From the NCBI GenBank assembly GCA_014773175.1, contig VXCM01000459.1, positions 62,001 to 126,000 of the forward strand: a DNA stretch of 64,000 nucleotides. The letters run 5' to 3'. This stretch comes from Lucifuga dentata. Lineage: Eukaryota; Chordata; Actinopteri; Ophidiiformes; Bythitidae. Below, in pieces: positions 12,295 through 24,460 of this stretch. The first letter of the stretch is position 1, and every line of letters starts with the position of its first letter. Position numbers and translations under genes: made by a program. The notes beneath the pieces were generated by a model. It did not search any database, was not told where the DNA came from, and was given only the letters and a program-made list of their open reading frames with translations.

Positions 12295-15200
12295 GTAAGT
12301 ATTCGTTCTGTGGCTTATGCTAATTATGCTGTCACCATTTCAATACTTGGACGATTCTGTCTTTTTCAGTAAGCAGATGATAAATTGCTTAAATGTCAGA
12401 AGAATTACTATCAGTCAAACCTGATTTTTCTTTTTTTTCCTCCATCTTCTGAAATGAATGTCACTTGTGGCTGGTTCACTTGACTGAAAGTGTTTGAGCT
12501 GTATTCCATTCCATTTACATTCTCCAGCACGTCTCACAGAAATGCTCAATCATGCATCCAGCTGTCTGTATGCTAATTCCAGTTTCAGGGGTCTTGCATC
12601 AAACCATTTTTTAGCACTCATTGGAGGCCAAAAATGTTATTGATAGACATTTCTCAGTGGCTGCCTGCATATTTGTTCTCTTTTGGAGACGGGCTTCCAA
12701 AGTGAGCCCCTGAGCCCTATTTGGCCATATGCACTATTTTCCCCACCACGTCAGAGGTTCACCATCAAATGCAGCCAGGTAGTATCAGTAAGTAGGACAT
12801 ACTTACAGTAACTATTATGGTCATAATAATAGAAGCGAAATCATGATCACCAGCAGGGTTACATCTTGATTCACTGAAGCAGTCATTTAGCATTGTGTGT
12901 ATGGAACCTCCGATATCACGTTTCAACAGGCTAGGCTGGTGCTCAGCTTGGCCCGGTACCAGCGCTGGAACTTGCACTGGCAATGATTGAAAATGGTGGA
13001 AATGAGGTGCTAATTAACTTGGCCTGAACTTTCACGTGTCCCTAAGATGCAATGATGTTTTTAGAAATGGCATGTTTGAAAAGAAATAAAAATGTACTTG
13101 TGCAGGTCCTTGCTGTGTGATAAAAGTATCATATAACTAAAAAAAAAAAAGCTTAGCAGCCTTGTAAGCTCGCTCTTCTCAGGTGTTGCTACTATTATAT
13201 ACTTGGTAACATGTGATGTGATTATTATAAGACTCCTGGCTGTCAGTTCGGATGGGGGCTGACATTATGACTGTTTGTCTTGCTTGTTAGAATGACATGC
13301 TTTTCCACTGAATCACCTCATGGCTACGATATGAGATTTAGCTTCCAGTTTCAACAGACACTAATGTCATCGAGTGTTGCTGTGTTGTGACTACAATATT
13401 ACTGTTGCCGGTTTGTACCTGCATGCTTGAAAAAGTATCTGACAGTTTTTATCAGCGTACTTTTCTGTGCATGTGGGGATTACTTGCCGACATGCAGGCC
13501 TATGAGCCCGTGCTATACTGTTTAAATGTAAGCAGTCATTTTGATTGGTTGTTAGAGATGACTTGCTGATTATAAGGCCTGTTTGGAGACTCCTGAAGTA
13601 TCAGTAGCTATTACATTTTTCTGGTTCATGGCCACTCCACGTTAAACCTCGGCCTGTAGCCCACAGTGACAGAAGGTACGAACAACTGCTTTATCAATCC
13701 CTGTTCAACAAAAATAAAAATCATCTATTTTAAACTTCAAAATCACTTTGTGATATTTTTGTAGACTTCAGTTTAAAAGTTGAAAGCCTTGTTGAAAGAG
13801 AGATTATATCTGCAGCCCTTGGAACTCCCTGAGGTTTTCTCTGGATTGCGGAATAGCTTGGTTGAGCTGGCCTGGGATAGAGATGATTCACAGTATTACA
13901 ATGACTGCTATGTGGGTTGCACTGATGGATGTTGGGAGAAGGGCAGACGGAGAGGATCACTTTGGCCGTGGTCCTGTCTCTCATGCCAAAGATGACTGCT
14001 GTTTAGTGTAATTGATTGGGCCCACATATGCAAATGGCTGAAGTTCACTGACTACTGCAAAACAGGATGCAGTCTTCTATGAGCTAATTGGTTTTCAGTC
14101 TGCTGACGCACCATAGTTTGGTCAAAAACTAAACAAAAAGGGGGAAAATTTGAATTTTCTTTTCCGCTGTGCTTGATCCAAAGGTTTTGGTTGCTGGGTC
14201 ATGGTAGTGTGTGTTTGGCCTGACTGAGCTGGCCGCACTACACGGGGAAGAGACAGATTGTGTTTATTGCAGTTTTAAGATTGATGTTGGTGTTAAGATT
14301 ATGGAATTCATGTCTGAACAGAAGAAAAAGACCATTTTTTAGGAAATTAATTTGGAAGAATTAAAACAGTTAAAAAGAAAAAGAACAAAGATTATGTACT
14401 GCATATCCAATATTTTTGTGTGTTTAAAAACTAAATATATGATAAAACTAACCTCCATTGTGTGCACGTGTGTTTATTCCAGGAACTTCGTCCTACTCTC
14501 AGCAGGGATATGGCTGGGAGTCTAAGCTGTACAGCCTGGAACACGGCCATGAGCGGCCCGCAGACAGGAAGAAGAAGAGCCTTGGGCTGGCCACACTCAA
14601 GCGGAGGTTCATCAAACGGAGGAAGTCCAGCCGCTCAGCAGATCACGCACGACAGATGCGGGAGCTTTTGTCAGGGTGGGATGTTCGTGATACCAATGCG
14701 CTGGTGGAGGAATACGAGGGCACGGCTGCCCTGAAGGAGCTGAGCTTCCAGGCCAGCCTGGCACGTGCCGAGGCACCCAGCTTGCAGCGAGATCTGGCCG
14801 CCCTATACCAGCATAAGTACTGCACCGATGTGGATCTCATCTTTCAAGGTACTTGCTTCCCAGCCCACCGGGCTGTCCTGGCTGCCCGCTGCCCCTTTTT
14901 CAAAACTCTGCTGTCCTCATCCCCTGGCTATGGAGCAGAGGTTCTCATGGACATTGATACAGCTGGCATTGATGTTCCCATGTTCTCCGCCCTGCTTCAT
15001 TACTTGTACACAGGGGAGTTTGGGGTGGGCGGAGCAGAGGATACTAGACTGCAGAATGTGGATGTACTGGTGCAGCTCAGCGAGGAGTTTGGTACACCCA
15101 ACTCCCTGGAGGCAGATATGAAGGGGCTGTTTGACTACATGTGTTACTATGATGCTCTGCTCAGCTTCTCCTCAGACTCCGAGATGGTGGAGAGCTGTAA

Positions 15201-18200
15201 TGAAAGAGGGGCTGTGGCTGGAGCACCATTAGGGGGCTCAGGAATCTGTGGGGGACCAGGGACCCCAGATGAGGACCTTAGGGCTCATAAGGCTGTACTC
15301 TCGGCACGTTCCCCTTTCTTTAGGAACCTTCTGCAGAGGCGAATCCGCACAGGCGAGGAAATGACAGAGCGCACATTACAGACACCCACCCGTATAGTGC
15401 TGGATGAATCCATCATCCCACGGAAATATGTGCAGGTTATTCTACACTGCATGTACACAGATGTGGTGGAGCTGGGGCTGGTGCTGCGGAGCAGTCCCTC
15501 AGCAGGCAGCCTTGGGGAGGTGCAAGCGCTGGTGTCTGGGGGCCGGGGAGCCAGCACAAGAACTGAGGAAGCCATGGAGCTCTACCACATTGCTCTGTTC
15601 TTGGAGTTCAGCATGCTGGCTCAAGGTAAGGCATTAACACACTCTACAAATGGGACTGGGCAGTATGATCTGAATTTTATACCATGGTATATATATATTT
15701 AATTTTGGTGGTATTGATATATTTGCAGAATATATTTTCCCATCATAATTTTAATAAAATGTGCTTTTGCACTTGAACACGCATACATTTGCATGCTAGA
15801 AAGGAAAGATTGGTAATAAAATCGAGACAGATACTCAGCCTATTAATTGCAATTAACGGTGCTTGCGAGCGTCATCGGCTCGCAAGCACCGTTATTTTTG
15901 GTTCATCTCAGTGTCCTTTTTATAATCTGTCTGCTGACAACATGACCTTCAGGCTGCCAGGATTTCAGCAGCCACAAAGAATGCTATGTTATATAAAATC
16001 CTCTATACCAGTGGTGATAGTGTAGTGATGTAAGGTATTATGATGTTCAAAGTTAGATTCTCTGTCAAGGGTGTCATATTGAAAGCATCAGTTTCCATTG
16101 GACTCAGTAATATGAGTTGGATGTAGTCATGACTGTCATAAAAATAGATTTAAAAAAAAAAAAAGCTTTACAAAACTCTGCCCTCTCTGCCTCCATAATT
16201 TCATCTTGTATGTTTTCTTCTACCCGTCAGTTTACTAATCCACTATTTTTTTTAAAATAGATGCATTGGCATATGTTCAATATGTCTGTGCAGACCAAAG
16301 CAGTGTAAAACAGCTTGGCTGTTTGTGATGGGTGTTAGACTTTTGGCAGTAACAGATTGCTAAAAGCAGGAAGGTTTGTCCGTGTCTCCAGGGACAGACG
16401 GTTTGTACTGATACGTGCAGCGCTGCAAAGCAGTTTGTCACTGATCTATTTTTACCCAGATTGTTTTTTTCTTTTTTTTTTTTGACAGCCAATGTTTGAG
16501 AATGACCTCAGTAACATGCCAAGGGTGGAGCCACGGTGTGAACACATCATATTCCCCCCTTTCACCATCTCCAAAGTGCCATGTAAGCACTGTATACTGT
16601 AGTTACCACATATGCAGTAGCTGAATTATCTTATTTCATATATACACATACATGTGCTATTTTTGCCAGCCTGAGTAATTCATCACCCTGTTATCACATC
16701 CTTGATGTTCTCTTTCATGCAGCCACAAGGATGGGAATCAGGGCTGCACTATCATGAATACGCGTTCTAAATTTGTTGAATATTGCAATTGTGATATCAG
16801 ATGTGTTTTATAACTTTTCAACTTGATTGGCCAGGTGTATTGAGATGCAGAGGTGGAGAGGGTTCTAATTCCTCTCTCAAATTCTCTTTATTAATTTCCA
16901 TCATTATGTCCGTGCTCCGAGAATTGAAAATGAAACTGTGCCCCGTTTTCCCCGTCACAAAAATACACAGAAGACACAGAATTCCTGTTAATAACCTCTC
17001 CCTTTTCCTAAAAGGGTTTCATTTTCCCTGTTCATATGATTAATCACGTTGAGATTATAATACGTGCACACGCGCACACACACATCGCCCCCTCCGCTCT
17101 CTATCACTTTCAGGAACTAATTCGTCAGGCACTGACCACGTTACCTCTGGGCAGCTTGCCTCAGCTCTAACGCTGCTTGTTTGGTTTCCTCTTGTTGCAC
17201 ATGATGGGAAAATTCATCAACACGACATCACGCCATTGTCAATAATAAAAAAAAAAATTATACCTGTGTTATCATGAATACTAGGATATTGCACAGCCCT
17301 ACTTCCAGATATCGGTACAGACTGGCAGAAATAACAGATTTTGGCACAAAATGTCTTGTACAACAAAAAAAACATGCTTTTATAGAATCTGTAATCATCT
17401 TTCGGGATTGAATTCTGGGCAGCTGCTAAACTGACTGCATTGACATAAAAGTTGGGAATCAGTCACCCTTTAAGACCTGCACAATGATCTGAATAGCACT
17501 GTACTCCAACACACACACACCCTCACACACAGCTGGTCAGACGCTACCTCCCACCCTCGGGCTCCAGCGTCTCTCTCAGGATCACTCAGACATCTTAAGC
17601 CAGCAAGCAGGCGAATACTGTCACCATCACCTCCTTTCCCCTCCCATCCCTCCTTTCAACAAGCCCCTTCTCCAGGGTATTTTTATCCCCTCTCCTCCCT
17701 CTCTCTCTCACAGAGCTGTGCGGCTCTAATCAGTTCCCATGAAACCTCAATGTGGAATGTGGCGAGATGGTTGAGGTTAGCCCAGCGTCATTCTATTGAA
17801 GCCCCCCNCGTTTCTGCTCCAACTTCCTGTTATTGGCCTTTTTTGGGGGGCTATTTCTTTTGCCCCTCCTTTAAAATTTATATTAAAAATTCCAAATGTC
17901 AATTGGTCCTGGCAGCTGCGAGATGCTTATAAAATGAGAAATTTGTCTGCTGGAGACCTCATGTCCATTGAGGCAGCAGAGAGGCTCGTGTCAGGTGTTT
18001 CATATGGAGGATTTTTGGGGGAGCAGCAGGTAACAGCAAGAACTGGAAGGCTTTCTGTCATTCTTGCTTATTAATTCTCGAGATGAGTATCCCTTTATGA
18101 CTCCTCTCACTCAGATGCCAACCAATATTAAAAGCCTTATTAATTTTTCAAGTGCACCTAAGAGATGATGTGTGTTTTCAGTGTGTGCGGATTGTATCTT

Positions 18201-21200
18201 CTCTCTCTCTTTTTCTCTTCCCCTCCATGACTGACCAAAGCTTTCACTGCCCTTTCACTCCTCTTTGAGGGAAATGTAATGAGTCAGCGAGCTCAGACCA
18301 CATTTCATTTTCCATGAAATGAATTGTCATTGTTCTTTGATAGAATATCAACTTCTCTCCCTGCTTTGAATGTGGCCTGAGACATCAGACTTCTGTGTTT
18401 GGAGTGACTGTTAAATAAAGTCCCAATCCATGAGTGATCATCGGTGGTCATGGGTGCGCTTCATGTTTTAAGTGGGTTTGAAAAGTGTGTGTTCCATAAA
18501 CGCGGCGCTCCAAATAATAACGGTAATGCATATCTTTCTAGGTATCTCTAAGTAATGCAATTTAGTGCACAACTGGCTATTGCCGTTTCTGCCTTTGTGC
18601 TGATATTTGTGTCACTCAATTAGGCTCCAGTGAATGTGGCACACCACCCGTCGAGAGCTGGGGGGCTTTCGTATTAGATATAATGCTGATTCTAATCTTT
18701 AGCTCATAATAAAAGTGCTGCGTTTTTAAAAAGCTGATGTGTGCTGCTGTGAATTCTAATGGGATAATGAGGAGCAGAGCTGTTTGCTTTCCTTTGCTTC
18801 TGGTCCCCGCAGGGGAATGTACACATAGGTGAGTGGTTGCCTTTGTTTATGTGTATGCGTGGCTGTTTGTCTGCCTTGAGGACAGGGCAGAGATGCAAAG
18901 GTGAAAGGACGAAGTAATCGACGGTGCAATGACAGGCATATAGACGACTGTTGGAGAGGGAGACAGATGTACGGATCGTATTCTCTTGTCCAATCTGTTT
19001 ATGGCACATAAAAAAAGGCAAAGTGCCTGGGTCCACGTTTTAGCTTCATCTGTCTCCTTAACGAAGCAGGATTTCCATCCTGCATTAAAAACACTGCAGG
19101 GGTCTGCTTTGCATTTCTCTGACATGCTATTAAAAGTAACAAGCCCCAAAAGGGAAATGGATCCTAAGTGCGTATGTGTATAAATTACTTATGTGTGTGA
19201 TTTTTGTGTGTTCATCTCACAAATGTGTGAGTAATGCTTGGACAGATAGGAAGCCTCAGATTCAAAAGCGAGTGGGCTACTGGGGGTCATCATTCTCAAG
19301 TCTGGCGTCCAGTTTCCCAGAATGCATGTTTAAAGTGGTGGTTTGGGGGCAGAAAGGCAGCTCAGATCTTTTAGTTTAAGATAAGAGTTTCCCAGAGGAG
19401 CGTTGCTACTCCAGATCTCATCCATCCAGGATTGGATGGACAGGAAAAACCTGGACTGGGGAAGTTGGCAACTTTGACTGGACATCAGTCAACATGGCTC
19501 CAGATTCATCATTGTCAGTTTTATTTTGCTGCTGAATGGCTTTTTACAGACTGACTTAGATAGTGTGGATATTGGAGGTTTAATTCAGTTAAAATGCTAA
19601 TCTAGGCTGATTTTTCAACATCATATTCTGGATTTTTATGATCACATACACGTGCAGGTACATAGTTCCTAAGCCTTCAGTGACTTCTTAATTTGTACAT
19701 TAAAAGTGCGGACACATCACATCTGCTGGGTGTGTGTATGTGTGTGTGCGCACCGGGAGAACATTTCCTCAGGCTGCTGTGTTTACTTAGCACAGTTAAG
19801 AGGAGGTTGCTTGAGACTAAAACACATGAATGTATCAAAGGCATTTCCGTGGGTTGGTGTGCGACAGACTTAAACCACTGCCTGCTGTTCTGGTATGTTA
19901 GAAAACAGTATGGAGGCTGTGAGGGCTAATGGAGGAAGACTCCCTGCTTCAGTGAATTCAAGTTAAAACTACTGATGGGCTTGCAGGCTTCTTCCAAGTT
20001 ACTCCTTATCATTAAATTCAATCATTTTGATCCCTTTTAGCATTTGTTAAATAGTATACTGACAAGCCGGTCTGCTTAGTCTGCTGCCACCGTGACCCGG
20101 ACCCGGATAAACGGATGATAATGGATGGATGGATGGATGGATGGACCAGTTTATTTTTAGAAATATTATCTATTTTTGCCCATAAAGAGAATTTAAGCGA
20201 AGCGTAAATTGATAAGTTGACTCTCTGTCTCTTTGGCTGTTTTTTTTCCAGGCTGTGAGGACATTGTTGTGGAAAGTCTGTCTCTGGACTCACTTGTCCC
20301 CATCCTGAAGTGGAGCTCCCAGCCATATGGCTCCAAGTGGGTCCACAGGCAGGCCATGCACTTCCTGTGTGAGGAGTTCAGTCAGGTTGTCTCTTCTGAT
20401 GTCCTCTACGAGCTCAGCAAGGAGCACCTACTGAGCGCCATCCAGTCTGACTACCTGCAGGTGAGGCTTTAAACACCACAATGAGGAAGCTACATATTAT
20501 ATAGCCAAATGCATTTACACCATCTCTGCTCCCATCATTCTCACACACACACGCACACACACAAGCAGCTCTTAAAGCCATCGAGTTGAGGCAATTCCCT
20601 AAAGGAATTTCCCTCAAACTCAGAACCTAATCAAAGCTGAGTTGTCATCTGCACTGCCAAGCTCCACAGGCATCAGACCAGATGGTTGCGTGAAATGTTA
20701 TAATCCAAGCTGAGCTGTGACAAATATCACATTTTCACCTTATCCTTATTCCAGTTTCCCGGTTTAGTTCTTAACCACAATATTTAACCTTGTCCTAATA
20801 TTTCTTGTACTGTCCTGTTTCTCTTGGCGCTCGCTCTCTCTCTCTCTCTCTCNCCCCCACTCCTCTTTCTTTTCTGTACCTTGGTCTCATTTACAGGCAA
20901 GTGAACAGGACATTCTCAAGTACGTTGTTAAGTGGGGCGAGCAGCAGCTTATTAAGAGGATGGCAGACAGGGGTAAGATAATACCCTCTATAATTACCCT
21001 CTGAGCAGCCCCCCTAATGGCTCTGAAAAAATTACCCACTTACCAGAGCCTCCAAAATACACTTAAAAGCACTTAAAAGGGGCCAAACTTAACTGTGGAA
21101 AAGAAAGTGGCAGGAAGTGGCTTTATAGTGTTTGGTTATATGTTATTTGTGTTTTCTATCATAAGTAATTATGCTACTAATAATTGCATTGTAAGAGGTA

Positions 21201-21631
21201 GAAACCAGCTGTGGAAAGCTAAGCTAAACATGTAATACAGTTTTTCTCTGCTGTAGTTTAAGTGAACTTGGCTACAAAAAGAACCTGCAGGTTGATTGAC
21301 CTACTGTTGACCTACTATTAAAAACATGGTCATGCTTACAGATGTGGTTATGGTTTATGCATTATATTATAAAGTAATAGTTATTCTTTTTTTTCTTTTT
21401 TTTTTTTTTTTTTNTTTTTTTTTTTTTTTTTACTCAGAGCCCAACCTACTGAGTGGCACAGCCCACAGTGTGAACAAGAGGGGAGTGAAGAGGCGAGACC
21501 TGGATGTTGAGGAGCTAAAGGAAATTCTCTCTCCTCTGCTGCCCTTCATCAGAACTGAGCACATCTTACCTCCCAACAGCGATGTCCTCGCTGATGCAGT
21601 CAGTATTCCTCAACTGCCTTTTCCTAGTTTG

Positions 21632-21673
<42 letters not shown>

Positions 21674-24460
21674 CTGAATCACTGTGTCCTTTATAAAACT
21701 GATAGATGTGCCCCCTTTACCCTATTCACAGCTTAAAAGGGGCTTGATTAGCACCCCTCCTTCAGACATGCTGCCCACAGCCGAGGGGGGGAAAGCCAAT
21801 GCCTGGTTACGGCAGAAAAACGCTGGCATCTACGTGCGTCCCCGCTTGTTCTCTCCATACGTGGAGGAGGCTAAGGTAAGGCTCTTCCACTTCTGATTAA
21901 TAGCCACACAACACAAGAAGCAGTGGATTATCTCTGTCCCACTTTGCTATCATCAAAGAGAGTAGAGGCTCTGTGAAGAGGACAGGCTAGCCATTACCAA
22001 AATCTGTGCTCTTGTTTATAGCTCAGAAGTGTTAAAACTCATCCATGCCCACTTCTTTTTGTGCATACTCACAATTTTTAATGGTTGTTTTCCATCCTCA
22101 ACTGAAATTCACTTAATATCTATTTGCACACTTTTCTCAGTAACTTTAAGTCATTCCCAGGTCCATGAATATTTATGAAAATATCCACAGGCCAGAGAAA
22201 TGTATTATTAGATGAAGTGTCAATCAAGTAGAACTAATTTGCAAACCCTCTGAGTGTCCTTGAGTTGCATATATGACTACATTTTAGGAGTTAAAGTGTA
22301 TCTCTCCCACTCTTGTCTATGTATCCTCAGTCCGTGCTTGATGAAATGATGGTGGAGCAGACAGATCTGGTGCGTTTACGACTAGTGCGTATGTCCAACG
22401 TTCCAGACACCCTGTACATGGTCAACAGCGCTGTGCCTCAGTGCTGCCACATGATAAACCATCAGCAAATGATTGGCAACTCAGCCACGGCTCCATCGGT
22501 GGTTGCTAATGAAATTCCTGGTAAGTGGATTGTTGAGGAGTCTGCAGGGTAAAGGGCAGCAAGATAAAACAGTTCAGTCCTTCAACTGAAGGAGCTGGGG
22601 TCAGACAAGTATTCATCCTGCTCAAGTGTACTTGATCAGTATGCTGTTACGTAGCTGAACCTGCACTGTGACCACCTTGAGCAAGCGCAACAATTATGTA
22701 GATTAATAAAGTATCCCATAATTATATTAATATGTAATTATTATAGCTGGCAAAGCTGGCGATTTTTCAGTTTTGACATGGTCAATGATGTTCAAAGCTC
22801 CATTTTGCCCATTTGTGTCTTTCAGTACCTCAGCTGTTGGTGGTGAAGGAGATGATTCGGAGGCTGCAGGAACTGAGACACACAGAGCAGGTCCAGAGAG
22901 CCTACGCCCTCAACTGTGGGGAGGGAGCCACCGTCAGCTATGAGCTGCAGCTGCGTGTGCTGCGTGAGTTCGGTCTGGCAGACGGAGCCACTGAACTGCT
23001 GCAGGTTAGCAGACAGCACAGATGTCAGCAATACAGCAGAGACCTTGAACATTCTCAGGCAGATTTCACTTGGTTTGTCAGCACCAAAATACACATAGTG
23101 GAAAATAGTCAGCATGTATTTTTTTTAACTTGTTGGGGGTGNTTTGTTTTTGTTTTTTTCAGAACCCTTACAAGTTCTTCCCTGATGAACGGTTTGGAGA
23201 TGAGAGTCCAATTCTGGCTCTGCGCCAGGTGGGTCGTTGTCGCGTAAACAGCAGCCCAGCCATGGATAGCATGTTCACAGAGCTGGAAGGTGTAGCAAGC
23301 TTCCACCCCCCTCNCCATACCACCCCCCTGCCACACCCAGCCATGCCCAGCTCAAAGGTGCCTGGCGGCCTCGTGTGCCCATGCCGACCCCAACCCGTTC
23401 CTTCTCCTACCCCTGCAACCGTACCCTGATCCAGCGCCATGTAGCAGCCAAGCATGGCAGCTCAGACTACTCCTCTGTGCCCAGGCCCCAGCCCCCAGAC
23501 TGCACCAATCCACAGGCTATGGGCCGAGCTTTGCTTTCAGAGCAACAAGCGGTGAGTTTGTGTTTGACTGCAATGTATTCTTTTGCTGCTGCTTTGTTTA
23601 TTCAAATGCAGCTGGATGGATTTTAACTGAGATTATAAGCAGCTGAATTGTTGGGTAATGTGAGTTTGTGTTTTCTGATGCAGATGAGCATGGAGCCTGT
23701 TATGCGGGAGTTCATGCCTGACATTGCACTGGGTGTCTCAGTCATGTCTCTGAGGGAGCAACACATGGCAGAGATGGATAGGGAAGGTCCACACAGTCCA
23801 ATGGGCCCCTCAGGTCACCACCTCCCCCATGGGCCCTGCCCCTCTACCCGCCTCAGCCATAGCCATGGTTCTGGACATAGCCATTCCTGTAAGAGACATG
23901 CTCCTGAACCCAAGCTGGAGGCCCAAGCCGAGTTTCCTGACCTGTATGACTTCTCCTGCCGACCTGCAACCCCGACCTCCACTCACCCTCTGCCCTCCTT
24001 TGCAGGACCAGACCTCTACAGCCACAACTGCACAGCCTCCAGCTCCTTCCCACCCCCTTACATTTCTGACTCTCAGTCCCAAGGCCATCCCCAGGGACGG
24101 ACTGTCCAAGACCCACTACGGCTAGATGTCCTTAGCATGACCTCTCAGAGACACGATGGAGCTCTTGCAAGCCCCTCTGGGGCCCAGCCTAGGATGGGAC
24201 ATATCCCAAGGGGGCGATCAAATGAGACAGATCTGACTCATGGCTTAGGCCATTTGCGCTCCCCCAGTGGAAACATGGATACGTATGAGGAGAGGCACTT
24301 GGGCACGAGGGAAGCCTCAGAGGAAATGATTGTAGCGGGAGAGTCATCAGGCCCAGGGCCCTTACAGCAACCTCATAGGAACAGTGTTGTCGAGGAGATT
24401 TCCAGAGACCGCAGGTCACCCAGCAAGCCCGATTACCCTTACAAGAAATCTGCACTTTAA
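12213..24460 (+). CDS. btbd7: BTBD7, BTB/POZ domain-containing protein 7
   Basis: Ten coding exons: 12213-12294, 14483-15625, 20252-20460, 20897-20972, 21438-21598, 21732-21875, 22331-22520, 22826-23004, 23163-23551, 23684-24460, all with AG/GT edges and matching phases. The product is about 1,117 residues (human about 1,130). It starts MGANGSSYPHSCSPR, an N-myristoylation-type start (Gly2, Ser6). BTB1 begins near residue 140 (YCTDVDLIFQ), BTB2 near 285-400 (RAHKAVLSARSPFFRNLLQR), and a BACK-like region follows in exons 3-7. A proline/histidine-rich tail ends RSPSKPDYPYKKSAL, matching the vertebrate protein. The known role is in epithelial branching and cell dynamics. Exon 9 carries a one-base gap at 23314 that breaks the frame; sequence on both sides aligns to BTBD7, so the gene is intact. 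Its 3' end faces UBR7. Confidence 0.97.
12295..14482 (+). other. btbd7: BTBD7 intron after the first coding exon
   Basis: A 2.2-kb intron. Short open frames near 13730-13995 on both strands overlap one another and show no recognisable product. I see no other feature. Confidence 0.75.
14483..15625 (+). CDS. btbd7: BTBD7 exon with both BTB domains
   Basis: This 1,143-nt exon encodes residues 28-409, including a basic stretch (RRFIKRRKSS), BTB1 and BTB2. It continues open past its donor (CAAG|GTAAGG at 15626) for about 25 codons, which is intron read-through and not protein. A Gly-rich stretch in BTB2 (about 15196-15270) is longer than in the human protein. Confidence 0.97.
15854..15894. repeat. 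perfect 17-bp inverted repeat with 7-nt loop
   Basis: Left arm 15854-15870 (TAACGGTGCTTGCGAGC), loop GTCATCG, right arm 15878-15894. The arms are perfectly complementary. The stem is GC-rich in an AT-rich intron and is followed by a T-rich stretch. Confidence 0.95.
16739..17301. mobile_element. MITE-like element with CAGGGCTG termini
   Basis: The left end CAGGGCTGCACTATC and the right end GATATTGCACAGCCCT are imperfect inverted termini of a type common in fish hAT-like MITEs. TATCATGAATAC occurs near both ends. No clear 8-bp target duplication could be read, and there is no transposase frame. Confidence 0.5.
20082..20144 (+). mobile_element. 3' end of a fish non-LTR retroposon with (ATGG)n tail
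   Basis: CCGTGACCCGGACCCGGATA followed by AACGGATGATAATGG and several ATGG units resembles the 3' tail of fish LINE/SINE families, which end in a tetranucleotide repeat. Only the tail is present. It lies ~100 bp before the BTBD7 exon at 20252. Confidence 0.5.
20252..23004 (+). CDS. btbd7: BTBD7 central exons (BACK-like region), seven exons
   Basis: Exons 20252-20460, 20897-20972, 21438-21598, 21732-21875, 22331-22520 and 22826-23004, preceded in phase by 14483-15625, encode the well-conserved middle of the protein. Readable blocks include YGSKWVHRQAMHFLCEEF, EPNLLSGTAHSVNKRGVKRR, QKNAGIYVRPRLFSPYVEEA and ALNCGEGATVSYELQ. Introns contain N gaps at 20853 and 21414 and a (GT)n repeat at 21642-21671. 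Confidence 0.95.
21642..21671. repeat. (GT)n microsatellite
   Basis: About 15 GT units in the BTBD7 intron, starting 40 bp after the donor at 21599. Confidence 0.95.
23163..23551 (+). CDS. btbd7: BTBD7 proline-rich exon with assembly gap and apparent frameshift
   Basis: Up to 23313 the exon reads in frame as NPYKFFPDERFGDE through ELEGVASFHPP. After the N at 23314 the correct frame is shifted: from 23315 it reads PYHPPATPSHAQLKG, then RSFSYPCN, aligning with human YHPPATP and RSFSYPCN. As assembled, the exon length is 2 modulo 3 although both edges are phase 0. The N therefore hides an unresolved proline-codon tract, not a mutation. Confidence 0.9.
23314..23314. other. assembly gap (single N) inside BTBD7 coding exon
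   Basis: An isolated N lies between CCCCCCTC and CCATACCACCCCCC, exactly where the frame changes. The true number of missing or extra bases is unknown. Confidence 0.9.
23684..24460 (+). CDS. btbd7: BTBD7 last coding exon
   Basis: The acceptor CTGATGCAG ends at 23683. The exon opens with MSMEPVMREFMPDIA and contains a His-rich stretch (GHHLPHGPCP, HSHGSGHSHS). It ends at the TAA at 24458-24460 after SPSKPDYPYKKSAL, identical in pattern to the vertebrate C-terminus. Confidence 0.96.
   Translation: MSMEPVMREFMPDIALGVSVMSLREQHMAEMDREGPHSPMGPSGHHLPHGPCPSTRLSHSHGSGHSHSCKRHAPEPKLEAQAEFPDLYDFSCRPATPTSTHPLPSFAGPDLYSHNCTASSSFPPPYISDSQSQGHPQGRTVQDPLRLDVLSMTSQRHDGALASPSGAQPRMGHIPRGRSNETDLTHGLGHLRSPSGNMDTYEERHLGTREASEEMIVAGESSGPGPLQQPHRNSVVEEISRDRRSPSKPDYPYKKSAL

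Larger units (their letters stand above)
15626..20251 (+). other. btbd7: BTBD7 large intron
   Basis: A 4.6-kb intron holding a perfect hairpin (15854-15894), a MITE-like element (16739-17301), an N gap at 17808 and a retroposon tail with (ATGG)n (about 20082-20144). No additional exon was found. Confidence 0.8.

Noticed and set aside
15626..15702. Read-through of the BTBD7 exon after MLAQ
   Set aside because: A consensus donor CAAG|GTAAGG sits there, and the next exon at 20252 restores the conserved GCEDIVVESLSLD.
20836..20852. Short CT run before an N as a possible CRISPR or array element
   Set aside because: It is a plain dinucleotide repeat in a vertebrate intron. No spacer-repeat arrays exist in the window.
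23314..23551. BTBD7 as a pseudogene because of the frame change
   Set aside because: The frame change coincides exactly with an N, and both sides keep BTBD7-like sequence and intact splice sites.
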